Shown one piece after another: positions 24,034 to 34,755 of a DNA stretch of 64,000 nucleotides (positions are counted from its first letter, which is position 1; every line of letters begins with the position of its first letter). A program made the position numbers and the translations under genes. A model generated the notes under the pieces. It was not told the DNA's origin and did no database searches. It was given only the letters and a program-made list of their open reading frames with translations. The stretch is from Sclerotinia nivalis (Eukaryota > Ascomycota > Leotiomycetes > Helotiales > Sclerotiniaceae), in the NCBI GenBank assembly GCA_029531795.1, contig JAPEIS010000001.1, positions 5,704,001 through 5,768,000 on the forward strand, in the 5' to 3' direction.

Positions 24034-25359
24034 TCAGATATTGAGAGAAGAAAAAGTAGGGATAGGACCCCATTCATCCTCCTCCTCAATCTTTTTTCCA
24101 CTATCATCATTACCATCACCACCAATACCAGAAGTATTCCTAGATTTGGTCTTGGGTGTAGGTGTAGATGCAGAGCCATTTCCGCTGAAATCAGAATTAC
24201 TGGCGTTGCCACTGGGAAGACCACTATAGCCACCAACCTCTGGGAGTACACTTCCGGTTGCGGTGTTGATTGGCCAGAAGTCGTTGCCAGTGGTATTGGT
24301 ATTGGCTCCCCATGAATTGTCCCCGGCAGTGTTGGCTCCCCATGGGTCATCTGCGTCGGTATTGGCACTAGCACCCCATGATTGACCATCATTCGTATTT
24401 GTATTTGCACCCCATGGTTCCTCTCCATTGCTATTGGGATTAGCAGCCCAAGAATTTTCTCTAGATTGCTCAGGAGTAGCTGCAAACTGAGGGCTGTTTG
24501 CAAAAGATACTCGGCGTCGAGCTGCGATACGATCAAGCATAGCAGCCTTAGAGCGAGCGGTTCGGAGAGTAAGGTCAGTAGCGTCGTCGAGGATAGTGGT
24601 GTTGTCATCATCGTCTGCGACGACTTGGGTACGTTTATTGGCGTTAGAGCGATTCGTTCCGTTGGGAACGATTGCTGCCACGCCGTATTCAACGTATGAA
24701 CTATGACTTCCTAGTTGATCATTGTACTTCTGAAAGGTTGAACCGATGGCATGACTGTTGTCCTTGGCTTGAGAATTTTTAATCTCAGCACGTCCATTAC
24801 ACCGACGACTTGATGTCTCAACTGACTTTTTGGCAATGGTTGCTTTTGGACTTGGTGCGGCAATGGTAGATTCAACTTCGTTGCCACTTTCTGTGGTTTC
24901 GTGAACTGAAACGGGGCGAGGGGCCACAGATAATGGTGTAGAATCCGAAGAATCTAGCTCATATGGTGAACCTGATGGTGATGGTGTTCTAAAAGAATCT
25001 GATTGGGTGACCATAGAGCCAGAGGATTGAGAATCAGAGGACCGAGAACGAACCCGTGAAGGACGATTCTGTTCTAGACGTTGGCCAAGTTGATCAATTA
25101 TCGATGCGTTCATCCATGCTTGATTATTTCGAGGGGTGCTCTGGTGCTGAGGAACTTGAGGTACGTTGCTCTGAGAAGTTGAGCGACCTCTTCTTCTCCC
25201 TGGTCTCTGCGCATTTCTAGGCTCCCAAACGCCATTCGAAGTTGGTGGGTCTGGCACTCGAGGAGGTGTGTTAGTACCATCCATGAAGCCTCCAGAGCTT
25301 CTGAATGAGCTTCGTTGACGGCGGCGTGGCCCTGGGTTTGGCAGATTCTGATGAGCCAT
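24034..25359 (-). CDS. Low-complexity protein with C-terminal WG repeats (3' part of the upstream gene, or a separate gene)
   Basis: Minus-strand frame open from 25518 to 24034; from the ATG at 25359 (MAHQNLPNPGPRRRQ) it gives 441 aa. A near-ideal splice acceptor (ACTAAC, then TTGCTAG) ends at 25365, six bases before this ATG. Either this is the last exon of the gene at 25385-27436, or the ATG follows a 5' UTR intron. The obvious donor at 25415 (GTATTC) is out of phase with this acceptor and would create a stop, so the link is unresolved. The protein is Ser/Asn/Arg-rich; residues about 300-365 (DNA 24276-24462) contain five evenly spaced Trp-Gly/Ala units (EEPWGAN, GQSWGAS, DDPWGAN, DNSWGAN), resembling Argonaute-hook WG repeats. 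It ends with an acidic EEEDEWGPIPTF motif. Function unknown. Confidence 0.6.
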   Translation of the reverse strand: MAHQNLPNPGPRRRQRSSFRSSGGFMDGTNTPPRVPDPPTSNGVWEPRNAQRPGRRRGRSTSQSNVPQVPQHQSTPRNNQAWMNASIIDQLGQRLEQNRPSRVRSRSSDSQSSGSMVTQSDSFRTPSPSGSPYELDSSDSTPLSVAPRPVSVHETTESGNEVESTIAAPSPKATIAKKSVETSSRRCNGRAEIKNSQAKDNSHAIGSTFQKYNDQLGSHSSYVEYGVAAIVPNGTNRSNANKRTQVVADDDDNTTILDDATDLTLRTARSKAAMLDRIAARRRVSFANSPQFAATPEQSRENSWAANPNSNGEEPWGANTNTNDGQSWGASANTDADDPWGANTAGDNSWGANTNTTGNDFWPINTATGSVLPEVGGYSGLPSGNASNSDFSGNGSASTPTPKTKSRNTSGIGGDGNDDSGKKIEEEDEWGPIPTFSSLNI

Positions 25360-25384
25360 TTCATCTAGCAACAAGTTAGTCACA

Positions 25385-27436
25385 TCAAATAACAATGATA
25401 AAGTTGATGGAATACTTGCAAGCTCTGTTATACTCTTCGCTAGACTCTGAGGAATGACAAACAGTTGAAGAACGATGAACATCTGTTGAGGTACGACGAA
25501 TACTTGGGATGAAACCAATGGCAGAGCTTAAGCTTGAGCTGGTCTTGCTTGTAGTCCACTTATATTGCGTTTCGTTACCATATTGATCTACTTCAGAAGT
25601 GATATAAGTCTCTCGGGTTCTAACTGGTGTTCGTGCGGGGTTGCGACGTCTCTCTTGTGGTCTTCTAGGTTCATGTCTAGGCCGCTCCGTCTGAAATTTG
25701 GGATATTCGTGCTCGGTCTCAACGACAATAAAGTCATCATCAGAGGAGCGAGGTCGAGGTTGAGGCTGGTATCTTGATTCAGTTCGTGACCTGGGTTGCT
25801 CAAGCTCGGTTTCAACCACGATAACATTTTCATCAGAACGACGACGAGGAACATGTTCGTATTCTTGCTCACGAGCATCATGGTCATAAGTACGCTCAGC
25901 ATAGGCGCGCTCGGAGCGTCTGCGCTGGGCATGGTCTCTCGTATGCAAGCTTGGAAGAGATTCTCTTGAAAAGCGAACGGATCTTGGCATAGATGCGTAA
26001 CTAGTAGCTGAACGAAGTGGCTCGACATATCTGTATGATTCGCGGAGATTTCGCTGAGAGGTGGCTTGCGGAGCAGCATTTGATCTCCCCGCTGGCTGAT
26101 CAAAGTGAACTGGCCTTTCTCGGGTTTCGTAGACGGATGATGGTGGACTGGCCGATAACGATCGATTTGTGATATTGATTCTCACCTTTGGTTCTCCTCT
26201 AGGAGTAAGATCGTCATCATCGAGATTTCTTTCACGAGTACGAGTGTAACTTCTGGACACTGATGCTCTCGAGTTGTTATCAGTTCGTCGGGCTTGAGAC
26301 TTTGGTGCTGTTTCGTGTTCATGTGCAGCCTCCTCCTCAACGATAATTTCATCCCGATAGTCGTTAGAACGACCTTTGTCTCGTTTCTCATCTTGGCTCA
26401 GAAGTTCACGAGATGTGGGCTGGCGTCTATGCTTCTTCTGGAAGGTGTTAGTAAGTGGATGTTCAAGCCCTTTGAGGGATGTAATTCACCTTTGAAGCTC
26501 TCTCTCTTCTACTTCCTTTTCCTCCATTCCCATGTCTTCTTGAACCACCATCATCACTATCGTCGCTACTTGAACCGCTAGTCGAGGTAGCATTTCTTCG
26601 ACACTTGCGACAAAATCCAGGAGTAGGTGTTTCACCAGATTTAATAGGATGTTCTAGATGATATTTAGCAGAACGATCTCTTCGACATCTAACGCATATG
26701 TGCTTGGTGATTGTAGTAGTAGTGGTCGTTGTCTTGATCTCTCTATGATCATCATGATCTCCGTCTCTTGTTCTTGACTTTGACTTCTCTCTCTTAAGGA
26801 AATCCGACTCGACTTTTTGAAGTTCCTCGAAGTTTGGTGGCTCTGATACTTTTGGCTGAACGGCCCATCGCATGGGTTGCTGCGCCGGAGTCGATGCTGG
26901 TGCAGGCGCAGGCACAGCAGTAAATCCAGGAACCGGATAGAAAGAAGGAAATCCAGAATTTGTCGGAGCAAAGAAATTGGGGCTGGGAAAAGGTTGCTGA
27001 GGAATGACAGGTGCAAAAGACATAGGTGGTGGTGGAAATTTGGGAAATGGCTGCTGTGGAAGAGGTGCTGAAAAAGGAGGTTGTGGTTGAGGAGGATATT
27101 GCAATTGCGCTGGCTTCTTCTTCTTCCTCCTCTTCAAGGCATTGACGGAAGATCTTCTCTTGGGCTCATCAATTCCAAAAGCTTGACCTAGCAAACTAAA
27201 GTTCTTGTTTCCACGACTCCCAGAAATATTACGTGCCATGACCATACGGCCATTGTTTTTCTTGAAGTAATAGGGGTATCCATCTCTTATGATTTCCTCT
27301 GTACTGTCAGAACCCCCATCACTCCGAGAACCAGCTCGAAACCTGTAATTATTGATTAGAACTGGAGATCACAAGAACAAACCTCAATTGGAATATTCAA
27401 TCCAAATGAAGGAGAGAACGCTTACATAGTGAGCAT
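25385..27436 (-). CDS. Disordered protein with a CxxC-CxxC zinc-binding-like motif
   Basis: Minus-strand exons: 27436-27426 (11 nt, ATG CTC ACT AT), 27342-26490 and 26437-25385. Introns are 83 bp (GTAAGC...CAG) and 52 bp (GTGAAT, ACTAAC, CAG). If the last exon runs to its own stop the product is 638 aa; alternatively it splices near 25416 into the frame at 24034-25364. Features: Pro/Phe-rich region at about residues 80-160, a charged helix, and two CxxC pairs at 220/223 and 248/251 (HICVRCRRDRSAKYHLEHP, GFCRKCRRN), spaced like a small zinc finger. A Ser/Asp tract and a long Arg/Glu/Ser-rich, SR-like tail follow. I do not recognise a named family. A regulatory or RNA-associated role would be consistent but is not shown. 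Confidence 0.65.
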
Positions 27437-28428
27437 TTTGGCGATCGAATGAGGCGCTCGCTATTGTTCAACAGGTGAGGGTGGTATGTGGTATGTGGAT
27501 TGTTGTTTATTGTTTTTCTATTGATGTCTTGTTCCTGCATTGATACAATAGAAATCTTCAGATAAATGAATGAAAAAACTGTGAAAACATCCAAAAGAAA
27601 AGGAAAGAAGTGAAGTAAAATGGCAGTAGGAATTTCTTGAGTACCATAAGCAATTAATATTAAAATCTTGATACAAAGCCGAGTCTATGAAAAAACTAAA
27701 AGGGAATTTGAAATATGATTGTGTCTTGAAAGATTAATTGTAGAAGTGTGTAGAAAGCAATTGAAGAGAAGGAAAGTTGAATCTGTGTTATGGCTGGTTT
27801 TCAACTTGAGTAGCAGTGACCAACCACAGGACTTCTCGGATGTAAAATACATTACATTAATAGAGATCACTAAATGTTGAATTCACCTTTATCGACCCAG
27901 AATGGAAAATATATGATGAGTAATGTTCATCCGGGTTTTCATCGGTTATCTTTGAGTTTCATCTTCACTATTGAAGTTTAGATGGAGGAGCTCTCGATGG
28001 AGGAGCTCTCCTGTCCAAAGGTTGAATAACGTGGGGATGGCAAAGTGAATTACACTGCCTCAAAGCTGTATTGGAAGGAGTAATTGAGAGCACTACCTGG
28101 ACTGTATGCCGGACAGTTTGTTCTCGCTGAAATATTAAGATTAACAATGATAATATATTATAACAAAGTGAATGTTTACTTTTGATAGATTTTTCTTATA
28201 TTGTGGGAAGGAACTTTTAGATGTATAGAAAATTTGATTAAAGGTTGTTGGAGTCTGTGATAATATATAAAACTCATACCTAACAAACCAATGTCTGGTG
28301 GTCAATTGGGCCTAGCACATGACCCTATTTATGAGTATATTTCTTCTCTATACATAATGGACTCGCTCTATTTTGCAAAGCTCCCAGTCCAAGATAAGGA
28401 AATATGATACAAAGTAAAGTTAATCCTT
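27437..28428. other. Intergenic region, no gene seen
   Basis: Upstream region of the gene starting at 27436(-) and downstream of STT3. Contains a perfect 15-bp tandem duplication (GATGGAGGAGCTCTC twice) at 27981-28010. No coding signal. Confidence 0.5.
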
Positions 28429-31005
28429 TTATTCAACCCTCAAAACTTTTGGTCCTCTCTTCTTCGTTGTCTTCTTCTTCTTGTTCCCTCTATCAAATGA
28501 TGCGGCCGATGCATGATCTCGGCCAACATTGTCAAGGTCTTTCACCTTGTAAATTCGAATGATCCAATTCTCACTAGTGAATGCTTCCTCAACAGTGTTC
28601 AGAACTGGTCCAACTTCTGGCATCTTTACGCCACGAACTCTATCTTGAGCTTGTCCAGGTGGGAAAAGGGAGTTGTAGTTGTAGTATGACATTTTATACC
28701 TATTAAATGATCAGCAATATTCAAGTCTATGATTGTTGGGATTACTCACATCAAGCTGTCCTTCATGGTTTGAGTAGCACCATCGTCAACTCTGTACTCT
28801 CCACGCTCGGTGAAGAAGTCACGTTCCTTAATCTCATCTGGCCAAATTCCCTCGGCAATTCTGACCATCCACAAGAATTTGTTGATATCATCTCCAGAGT
28901 ATCCGAGAAGACCACCAAAGACAACGAGAACGTAGTCAACTTCGTGTTGGCGCATGATAGGGTAGCTGACCTCTTCACGAGAGCTCATTGCTTTTCCAAC
29001 GGTGGCGATGTGAGTGTTGTTCCAAGTATTGTTGTCGACGAGTGTAGGTCTGTCAGCCATACCACCAATCTGGTAACCGTAATCCCACCATGACATGATC
29101 TTTGCATCTTCCTTGGTGTTCTGTCGTAACCATTGATAAGCCTCTCTATAATCATCAATAATATGCTGACTGCCGTCGGGCATTCTACTAGCGAGCACGA
29201 CAGATGGGGATGAGTAAGCGTTGGAGGTAACCCAGGTACAGTGGAGAACGAAGATCAAGAGATATGTTGTCATGGCGGTCACAACGGAAATTTTAGAGAA
29301 GGCAGCATAGATACCGACAAGAGGTTTACGCATTGATCGTAGTTCCTCTTGTTTAGCAGCCTTCTTTGTGGCGCCATTGGTAGCACCATCTGTTGCAGTA
29401 GCTTGAGTTGGTTCTTCTGGTGACTTGAAGGTCAAGTAAGTGTCTAAGATGTTGGACAATACCAAGGCTGCAGCCACACAGACGATTGGAGTCAAGGTGA
29501 GCATTAATCGAACCATGACACCAGAGAAGTAACTGGCAAGGATTGCGTACACAACAACGAAAACTTGTTCATCGGCAAGCTTCAAGAAGCAAAGGTAAAC
29601 ACCAGCTGGGAAGAGCCAGATAAGAAGGTTAAGGTCGAAAAAATAAGCTGGCCATGCTGTTGGCTGATGTTCAGAGACGGAGGCAATGATAGGGATGTGA
29701 ATCTTGGCATATCCAGTATCCCACAAAGAGTAGAAACGGCCAGTCCAAGGAGCAATAACACCAGAGACGGTCAGAAGTACCAAGCCACCAAAGGAGATAG
29801 CGAACACGGCAAGGACAAATCCTCTAAGGAGAGTCGCGAATTGCTTGCTTGGTACACCGGATCGGACGAATTCGACAAATCCAACCAATTGAAGAAGGCC
29901 GAAAACACCTAAGAAAATTAGTAAATAGACATCGCAAAATCAGACAATTAAACTTACCGAGAGCGGACATATGTTCACTACTGCGAATTGGCAAGAATCC
30001 TACAAAGGGAATTTGCATGCTTGCCAACGTGCCAAGTGCGTACCAGGTACAGTAACTGACATACACCCTTGGGCTGAATCTTCCCATGCAAACCAATACA
30101 AATACATGGAGAGGAATCAAATTGGTAATGAAGACATATCCACCCCAGGCTGATACCATGTATCCATAGAACAAAGCACAAAGAGCACCCCAAAATGCGG
30201 ATCCGAGCTTGATGGCTTTAATCCAGAGGTAGAACGTGAATACAAGCAGGAAGATTGCGATGGCTTCATTATCGTAGCTGCCTGCAACTGATCGCGAAAT
30301 GTAACCTGGAGCAATTCCCATGAAAATAGCCGCGAGAAGACCGGCCGAAGGAGATGTGGACATCTCATTGGTAAAGAGGTATGTTGCAAAGGCAGTCAAG
30401 CCAGAGAAACCTGGTGCGAGAAGCACGCAAATGTTTCGAATATCGACTGGAATAGTAAGAGCTCGAAGGGCGTGGTAGATTACACCACTGGTGACCATGA
30501 GACCTGGGTATAAAGTTCCTCCTGTAACACGCCCAAGTGGATGCCATGTTCGGTCATCAAACCAATCCCAGAAATCATAGAAGCCATGCGAGACCAAGTA
30601 TTTGGTAGCTCTGAAATTGAACCAAGGATCGACTGAGTTTAGGTTAGTTTCCGAGCATTGATAGAGGGCGGAGCTGGAGAAGGAAGAGCTCCATCCATTG
30701 AGGGGTCGCTTAGATACTAACATTCGTGAATTATACTCTCGAATCCTATACATAAATATTAGCTTTTGTTGAACAGTTTAGACAGTGGCAGAGAGTATGG
30801 CGGAAGTGTTGTGCCTTTCAGTTTCATGTAGGGCGAGAGGTATCTAAATCATTTTATGAAAGTTGAAATACATACGAATCACAGAAAACAGTCGACTGGC
30901 AATTGCAGCACCGGCAATTAAGCAAAGAATTACAATTCTTAAAACTCCACGAGAGTTCTTCCCTGTACTCCCTTGGAAAAACGGTTCCTGAGTTTTGGCA
31001 ACCAT
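28429..31005 (-). CDS. STT3: Oligosaccharyltransferase catalytic subunit STT3
   Basis: Five exons on the minus strand: 31005-30876, 30745-30722 (24-nt microexon), 30632-29958, 29908-28750 and 28699-28429, giving 752 aa, the usual STT3 length. All four joins keep frame and rebuild conserved sequence across them (RFESIIHE, EFDPW, SALGVFG, DSLMYKMSYY). It transfers the lipid-linked oligosaccharide to Asn-X-Ser/Thr in the ER lumen as the catalytic OST subunit. Visible motifs are the first acidic motif HEFDPWFNFRAT near residue 53, the SVSEHQPTAW loop, and the hallmark WWDYGYQ near residue 550 followed by NNTWNNTHIATVG. Many hydrophobic segments span the N-terminal two thirds; the lumenal C-terminal domain ends in a basic KKKKTTKKRG tail. 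A TCACGTGA palindrome lies 149 bp upstream of the ATG. Confidence 0.97.
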
Positions 31006-31667
31006 GTTGATGGCAGCTGTGGTGAAAGGGAAAGTTGTCGCTGGTTGAAAGGTTCACTGGATTAACACATATCTGTTCGCAATGCTGCACTTTCAGAGCT
31101 CCGCGTCAGTTCACAGGGATTAGTTTGGTGACCCGCCCGCGCTAGTTCAAAAATCACGTGAGTCAGTAAACATCAGTGGCTTATTATCTATTTGTGCAAT
31201 GTGCATATGCTTTATTGGTTATTTCAGGAAATTTATGGATAGGGTTGATGTCCTGGATGAATGATTAGGTTTGGAAAGTGGCTTGATTTATATACGTCTC
31301 TGGTGGCTTGGCTAACTAAGGGAAAAGTATACATTTTCCCACTAATCCCATTTCTGTGAATGCAAAGCAGTATGGAAATATGTTCCTACAACAGATTCGA
31401 AGCGTACGCAACTTCTTCTGTGGCTCTCTTGTAGGTGAAAATTGGGTCTCCAACAACAGAAGCTCCCAGCTGTATTGGTCGTCTATAGTACAATGTACAA
31501 GAAGTATCACCTGAGTGACGTCTAAAGGCTTTTGTGTGTTTGAACAAACCCTAGAAACCCTCTCCAAACATCGCTGGATCCCATATCAACTACCACGAAT
31601 GGTATTCATTCAGCGATGCCCCTCTATCATTACCCATAAATTATACCCACAATTCGCCAGAATGCCC
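31006..31667. other. STT3 promoter and ATP21 downstream region
   Basis: About 660 bp between the STT3 ATG and the 3' end of the upstream gene on the same strand. No open frame with support; one TCACGTGA site noted separately. Confidence 0.5.
31154..31161. promoter_or_regulatory. TCACGTGA E-box-like palindrome upstream of STT3
   Basis: An 8-bp palindrome 149 bp upstream of the STT3 ATG, the type of site bound by bHLH factors such as Cbf1. The same 8-mer occurs at 594, 5027, 18031 and 46662. Functional use is inference. Confidence 0.3.
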
Positions 31668-32187
31668 CTAGTTCTCTGCTGCTAGAACCTTCAAGTATGC
31701 CTCAAGATCAAAATTCTTGTCCATAGGATCCCGTATAACTACTTGAATATTAGCAATGCTGTATGTAAGAGCTGTGATGCGAGATATCGAAAAAGGATCG
31801 ACTAATCATTCGATTGCGGATATTGGGAGGTGTGGTAGAGATTGAGGTATAAAAGCAGTCCACGTACTGTCACCACCTCCTGTCTTCTTGCTCGCAGGTA
31901 AGTTCTTCTTTGCGTACTCTGCTTTGGCTTGCTCGATCAACTTTTGCTTGTGCTCGAATTCTCTGTTTGCTGCTGCTGCCTTCGTTGCAGAAGATATGCT
32001 CATTTGATGGTAAAATCCATAGAATACACCCGCGCCTAGGGCTGACCACCGCAGAACCTGTGAAGAATACATATTAGCACGTTGCTGAACAGTAGACTTG
32101 CGGAGATAAATTTCAAGTTGAAAAGAAGCCTTCGGATTAAGGAATGCGCGGAATTGTAAAACGTACGTTTACCCCAGTTGAAGCCAT
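31668..32187 (-). CDS. ATP21: Mitochondrial F1Fo ATP synthase subunit e
   Basis: Three exons on the minus strand: 32187-32173 (15 nt, MASTG), 32057-31868 and 31741-31668, with introns of 115 and 126 bp. Product 92 aa, the normal length. Subunit e is a small inner-membrane protein that works with subunit g in ATP synthase dimerisation and cristae shape. Evidence: the N-terminal membrane segment VLRWSALGAGVFYGFYHQ with the GxGxxxG dimerisation motif, a charged helical middle (KQKLIEQAKAEYAKKN), and the conserved end DPMDKNFDLEAYLKVL. The last exon has a tandem acceptor (CAAGTAG): AG at 31742 or at 31739 both keep frame and differ by one codon (92 or 91 aa). It shares a 407-bp divergent promoter with the dynein intermediate chain gene. 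Confidence 0.93.
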
Positions 32188-32594
32188 CGGGAAGAGTTGT
32201 GAGAATATGCCGAGGATAATATAGTGAGGAGAGTAATGGCTTAACAGATACCAATTGAACTTGGTATCACAACGAAGAGCAGGTAGAGTGATTGTTGTCG
32301 GCGATAAACTTTTTCAAGGTGGTCGGATGAAATATCGCGAGCAAGCTTCAGCGGCATTTTGCGGGACCAAACCCCACGTGATATCCAAATTACAATATGC
32401 GCATCTTAACAAACGCGACTTTAATCATGCGTGTTTACTTGTGTGTTTGGATTGTAATAACACAACTTCATATTTGATTTCAAACATTTCTGGAATATTA
32501 TAATACCATCTGCGAACTTTAAGAATCTCAACAACACAATATTGCGGTAAAATAAAGGTGTCTGCCCATGGAATGGGCATAGAACTCCTGCAAA
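32188..32594. promoter_or_regulatory. Divergent promoter between ATP21 and dynein intermediate chain
   Basis: The 407 bp between two divergent ATGs must hold both promoters. It contains a CACGTGAT site at 32375-32382 and AT-rich tracts. No TATA box can be assigned with confidence. Confidence 0.5.
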
Positions 32595-34755
32595 ATGCAA
32601 CAGCGACGAGATGAAATTCTGGCGAAGAAAGCCAAGCTCGCAGAGTTAAAGAGGCAGAGAGAACTCCGTGCAAGAGAAGTTTCGGCAAGCAGGCAGAGTG
32701 TAGGAAGTGGAAGTGATGTAATTAAAGCCACCCTCACACCTGAATCAAACTTACAAGCCATAGCTTGCATCCCCTACACCAGGACGAGCCGATAATCGAA
32801 GGGAACTTGACAGTCTGATTTCCAGTTTAGTTGGAGATAGTAGACCTGCGTCAACTGGTCCTGGCGGAGCAGGATCACCGGCGAGAGGCAGTCGACCAAA
32901 CAGTGTATTAAGTGCCGGTGAACTAAGTAATGCGCCCTCCGAATCGAGCCCATCGAATGCCCAAGTCTCGCAGACTCAGCCCTTATCGATATCAACTCAA
33001 CAGTCTCTCTCTACGGTTCCATTGTCTACAGTCTATGAATTTCCACCATCTCCCGTTAAGGAGGTATTCTCATATAGTAAAGGGGTACAGACAACAGAAG
33101 AATGGGGAACACAAACCTCAAGGCCTCGAGCGTTCGAGGATTCGGACGATGAGCTTGACAGACCAACTGGGGTACAGTCACCAAGTAAACGACTAAGTAG
33201 AAGGGAGAAGAATCGAGAGGAGGAACTAAGAGAGAACATTCGTCGAGAAATCGAGGAAGAGCTAAAGGCAACCCGAGACCTTGTTGATGGCCCTATAAGA
33301 CCAGATTCACAGCATTTATCAACAGTAAATTTCCCGGCGAGAATTTTGACAAATGAGGAGCTCAATGCCGTGACGTCGTCTGAAGAATTTATGGACTTTG
33401 TTGAAAGATCAAGTAAGGTTATCGAGAGAGCATTAGATCAGGAATACGATGTACTTGCAGATTATGGGTTGAGTGGCGCAAACGGAGTTGGGGATGACGA
33501 TGAATATGGTAATACAGGTGGAAAGGGTAGGAGGAAGATAAAGGAGGTTGCCCAATTCTATGATGAACGATGGTCAAAGAAGAGGATGATTAGCGCCATC
33601 GATTTCTCACCTAAATTTCCCGAGCTCGTTCTTGCAGCTTATACAAAGAATCCTTCGGCACCGCATGATCCAGACGGACTGGTTCAAGTCTGGAATATGC
33701 ATCTTCACGATAGACCAGAATTTGTCTTCCATGCACAATCGGATATTCTCGCTGCAAAATTCTCTCCTTTCCACCCCAATCTGATCATTGGAGGTGCTTA
33801 CAGTGGTCAAGTTTTACTTTGGGATACAAGAGCAAAATCGGCGCCAGTTCAAAAGACGCCTTTGACTGGATCAGGGCATACCCATCCAGTCTACTCTGTC
33901 GATATTGTAGGAACGCAAAACGCGAATAATATTATATCATGCTCAACGGACGGTGTTATGTGCGGATGGACTGTGGATATGCTTGCGCAACCACAAGAAT
34001 TACTTACATTAACAACGCCACCTCCCGCAAAAACGGAAGATATGAGTCCAACTTGCATGGCTTTCCCACAAACAGATCCTACATACTTCCTCGTTGGTTC
34101 GGAAGAAGGAACCGTGTATTCTTGCCATCGGTATGATCGAGCAGGCGCCAAGGCAGGTGTTGATCAAAGAGTCAGCTACCGTGGTCATGCAGCTCCGGTC
34201 ATGTCTTTGAGTTTTCATCCAGCAAAGGGTCCTGTTGATCTCGGCGACCTTCTTCTAACCAGTTCCCTGGATTGGAGTGTTAAACTGTGGAAAGTCCGAG
34301 CCCCAACCGCAACAGCAACCACTACCATTACGGGAGAAGGTCAGATAGTGGCTCCATTATTTGACTTTACGCGAGAAGATCTTGTCTACGATGCAGCCTG
34401 GTCACCTATCAAACCCGGTGTATTCTCACTCGTAGATGGAGCAGGCAACCTAGAAGTATGGGACATAACCATCGACACCGAAGTTCCCGTGTCTAAAGTC
34501 CAGCCCAGCGGTCGAAAAGGTGGTCGAAGCATCATGTCCAAGAGCTTGAATCGTGTAGCATGGGAACAAACCGAGGGCAAACGTATCGCAACTGGCGGTA
34601 TCGACGGCATGCTTTCCGTATTTGAGGTAGGTCCAGATCTTGGGGGTAAAGATAGTGCCCGGAGCGAGGAATGGGCGAATGTCAAGAAATTGGTGGCGAG
34701 AATGGAGTCGTCGGCTCAAAATACTAATGATGCTAATGGTATCAATGGGTTGTAA
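32595..34755 (+). CDS. Cytoplasmic dynein 1 intermediate chain
   Basis: Exons 32595-32717 and 32764-34755 with a 46-bp phase-0 intron (GTAATT...TAG); 704 aa. The intermediate chain links the dynein heavy chain to dynactin and light chains for minus-end transport (Aspergillus nudI / yeast Pac11 function). The N terminus MQQRRDEILAKKAKLAELKR is the family's characteristic coiled coil that binds p150Glued or NudE. A Ser-rich stretch follows, then a light-chain region with VQTT and EEWGTQT (the TQT core of LC8 sites at about residues 157-159). After a second charged helix comes a WD40 region (about 300-680) with repeats such as GGAYSGQVLLWDTRAKS, TSSLDWSVKLWKV and LVDGAGNLEVWDI. Length and order match the family. 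The splice rebuilds the segment SGSD-LASPTPGRADNRREL. Confidence 0.95.

Noticed and set aside
25110..25364. 84-codon frame starting MKWLIRICQTQGHAAV on the minus strand
   Set aside because: Starts exactly at the CTAG acceptor but is out of frame with the long Ser/Arg-rich frame at the same place, which has much better continuity.
30854..31090. 78-codon minus-strand frame overlapping the STT3 start
   Set aside because: Out of frame with the conserved STT3 N terminus (MVAKTQEPFFQGSTGKNSRG), which is confirmed by two splice joins.
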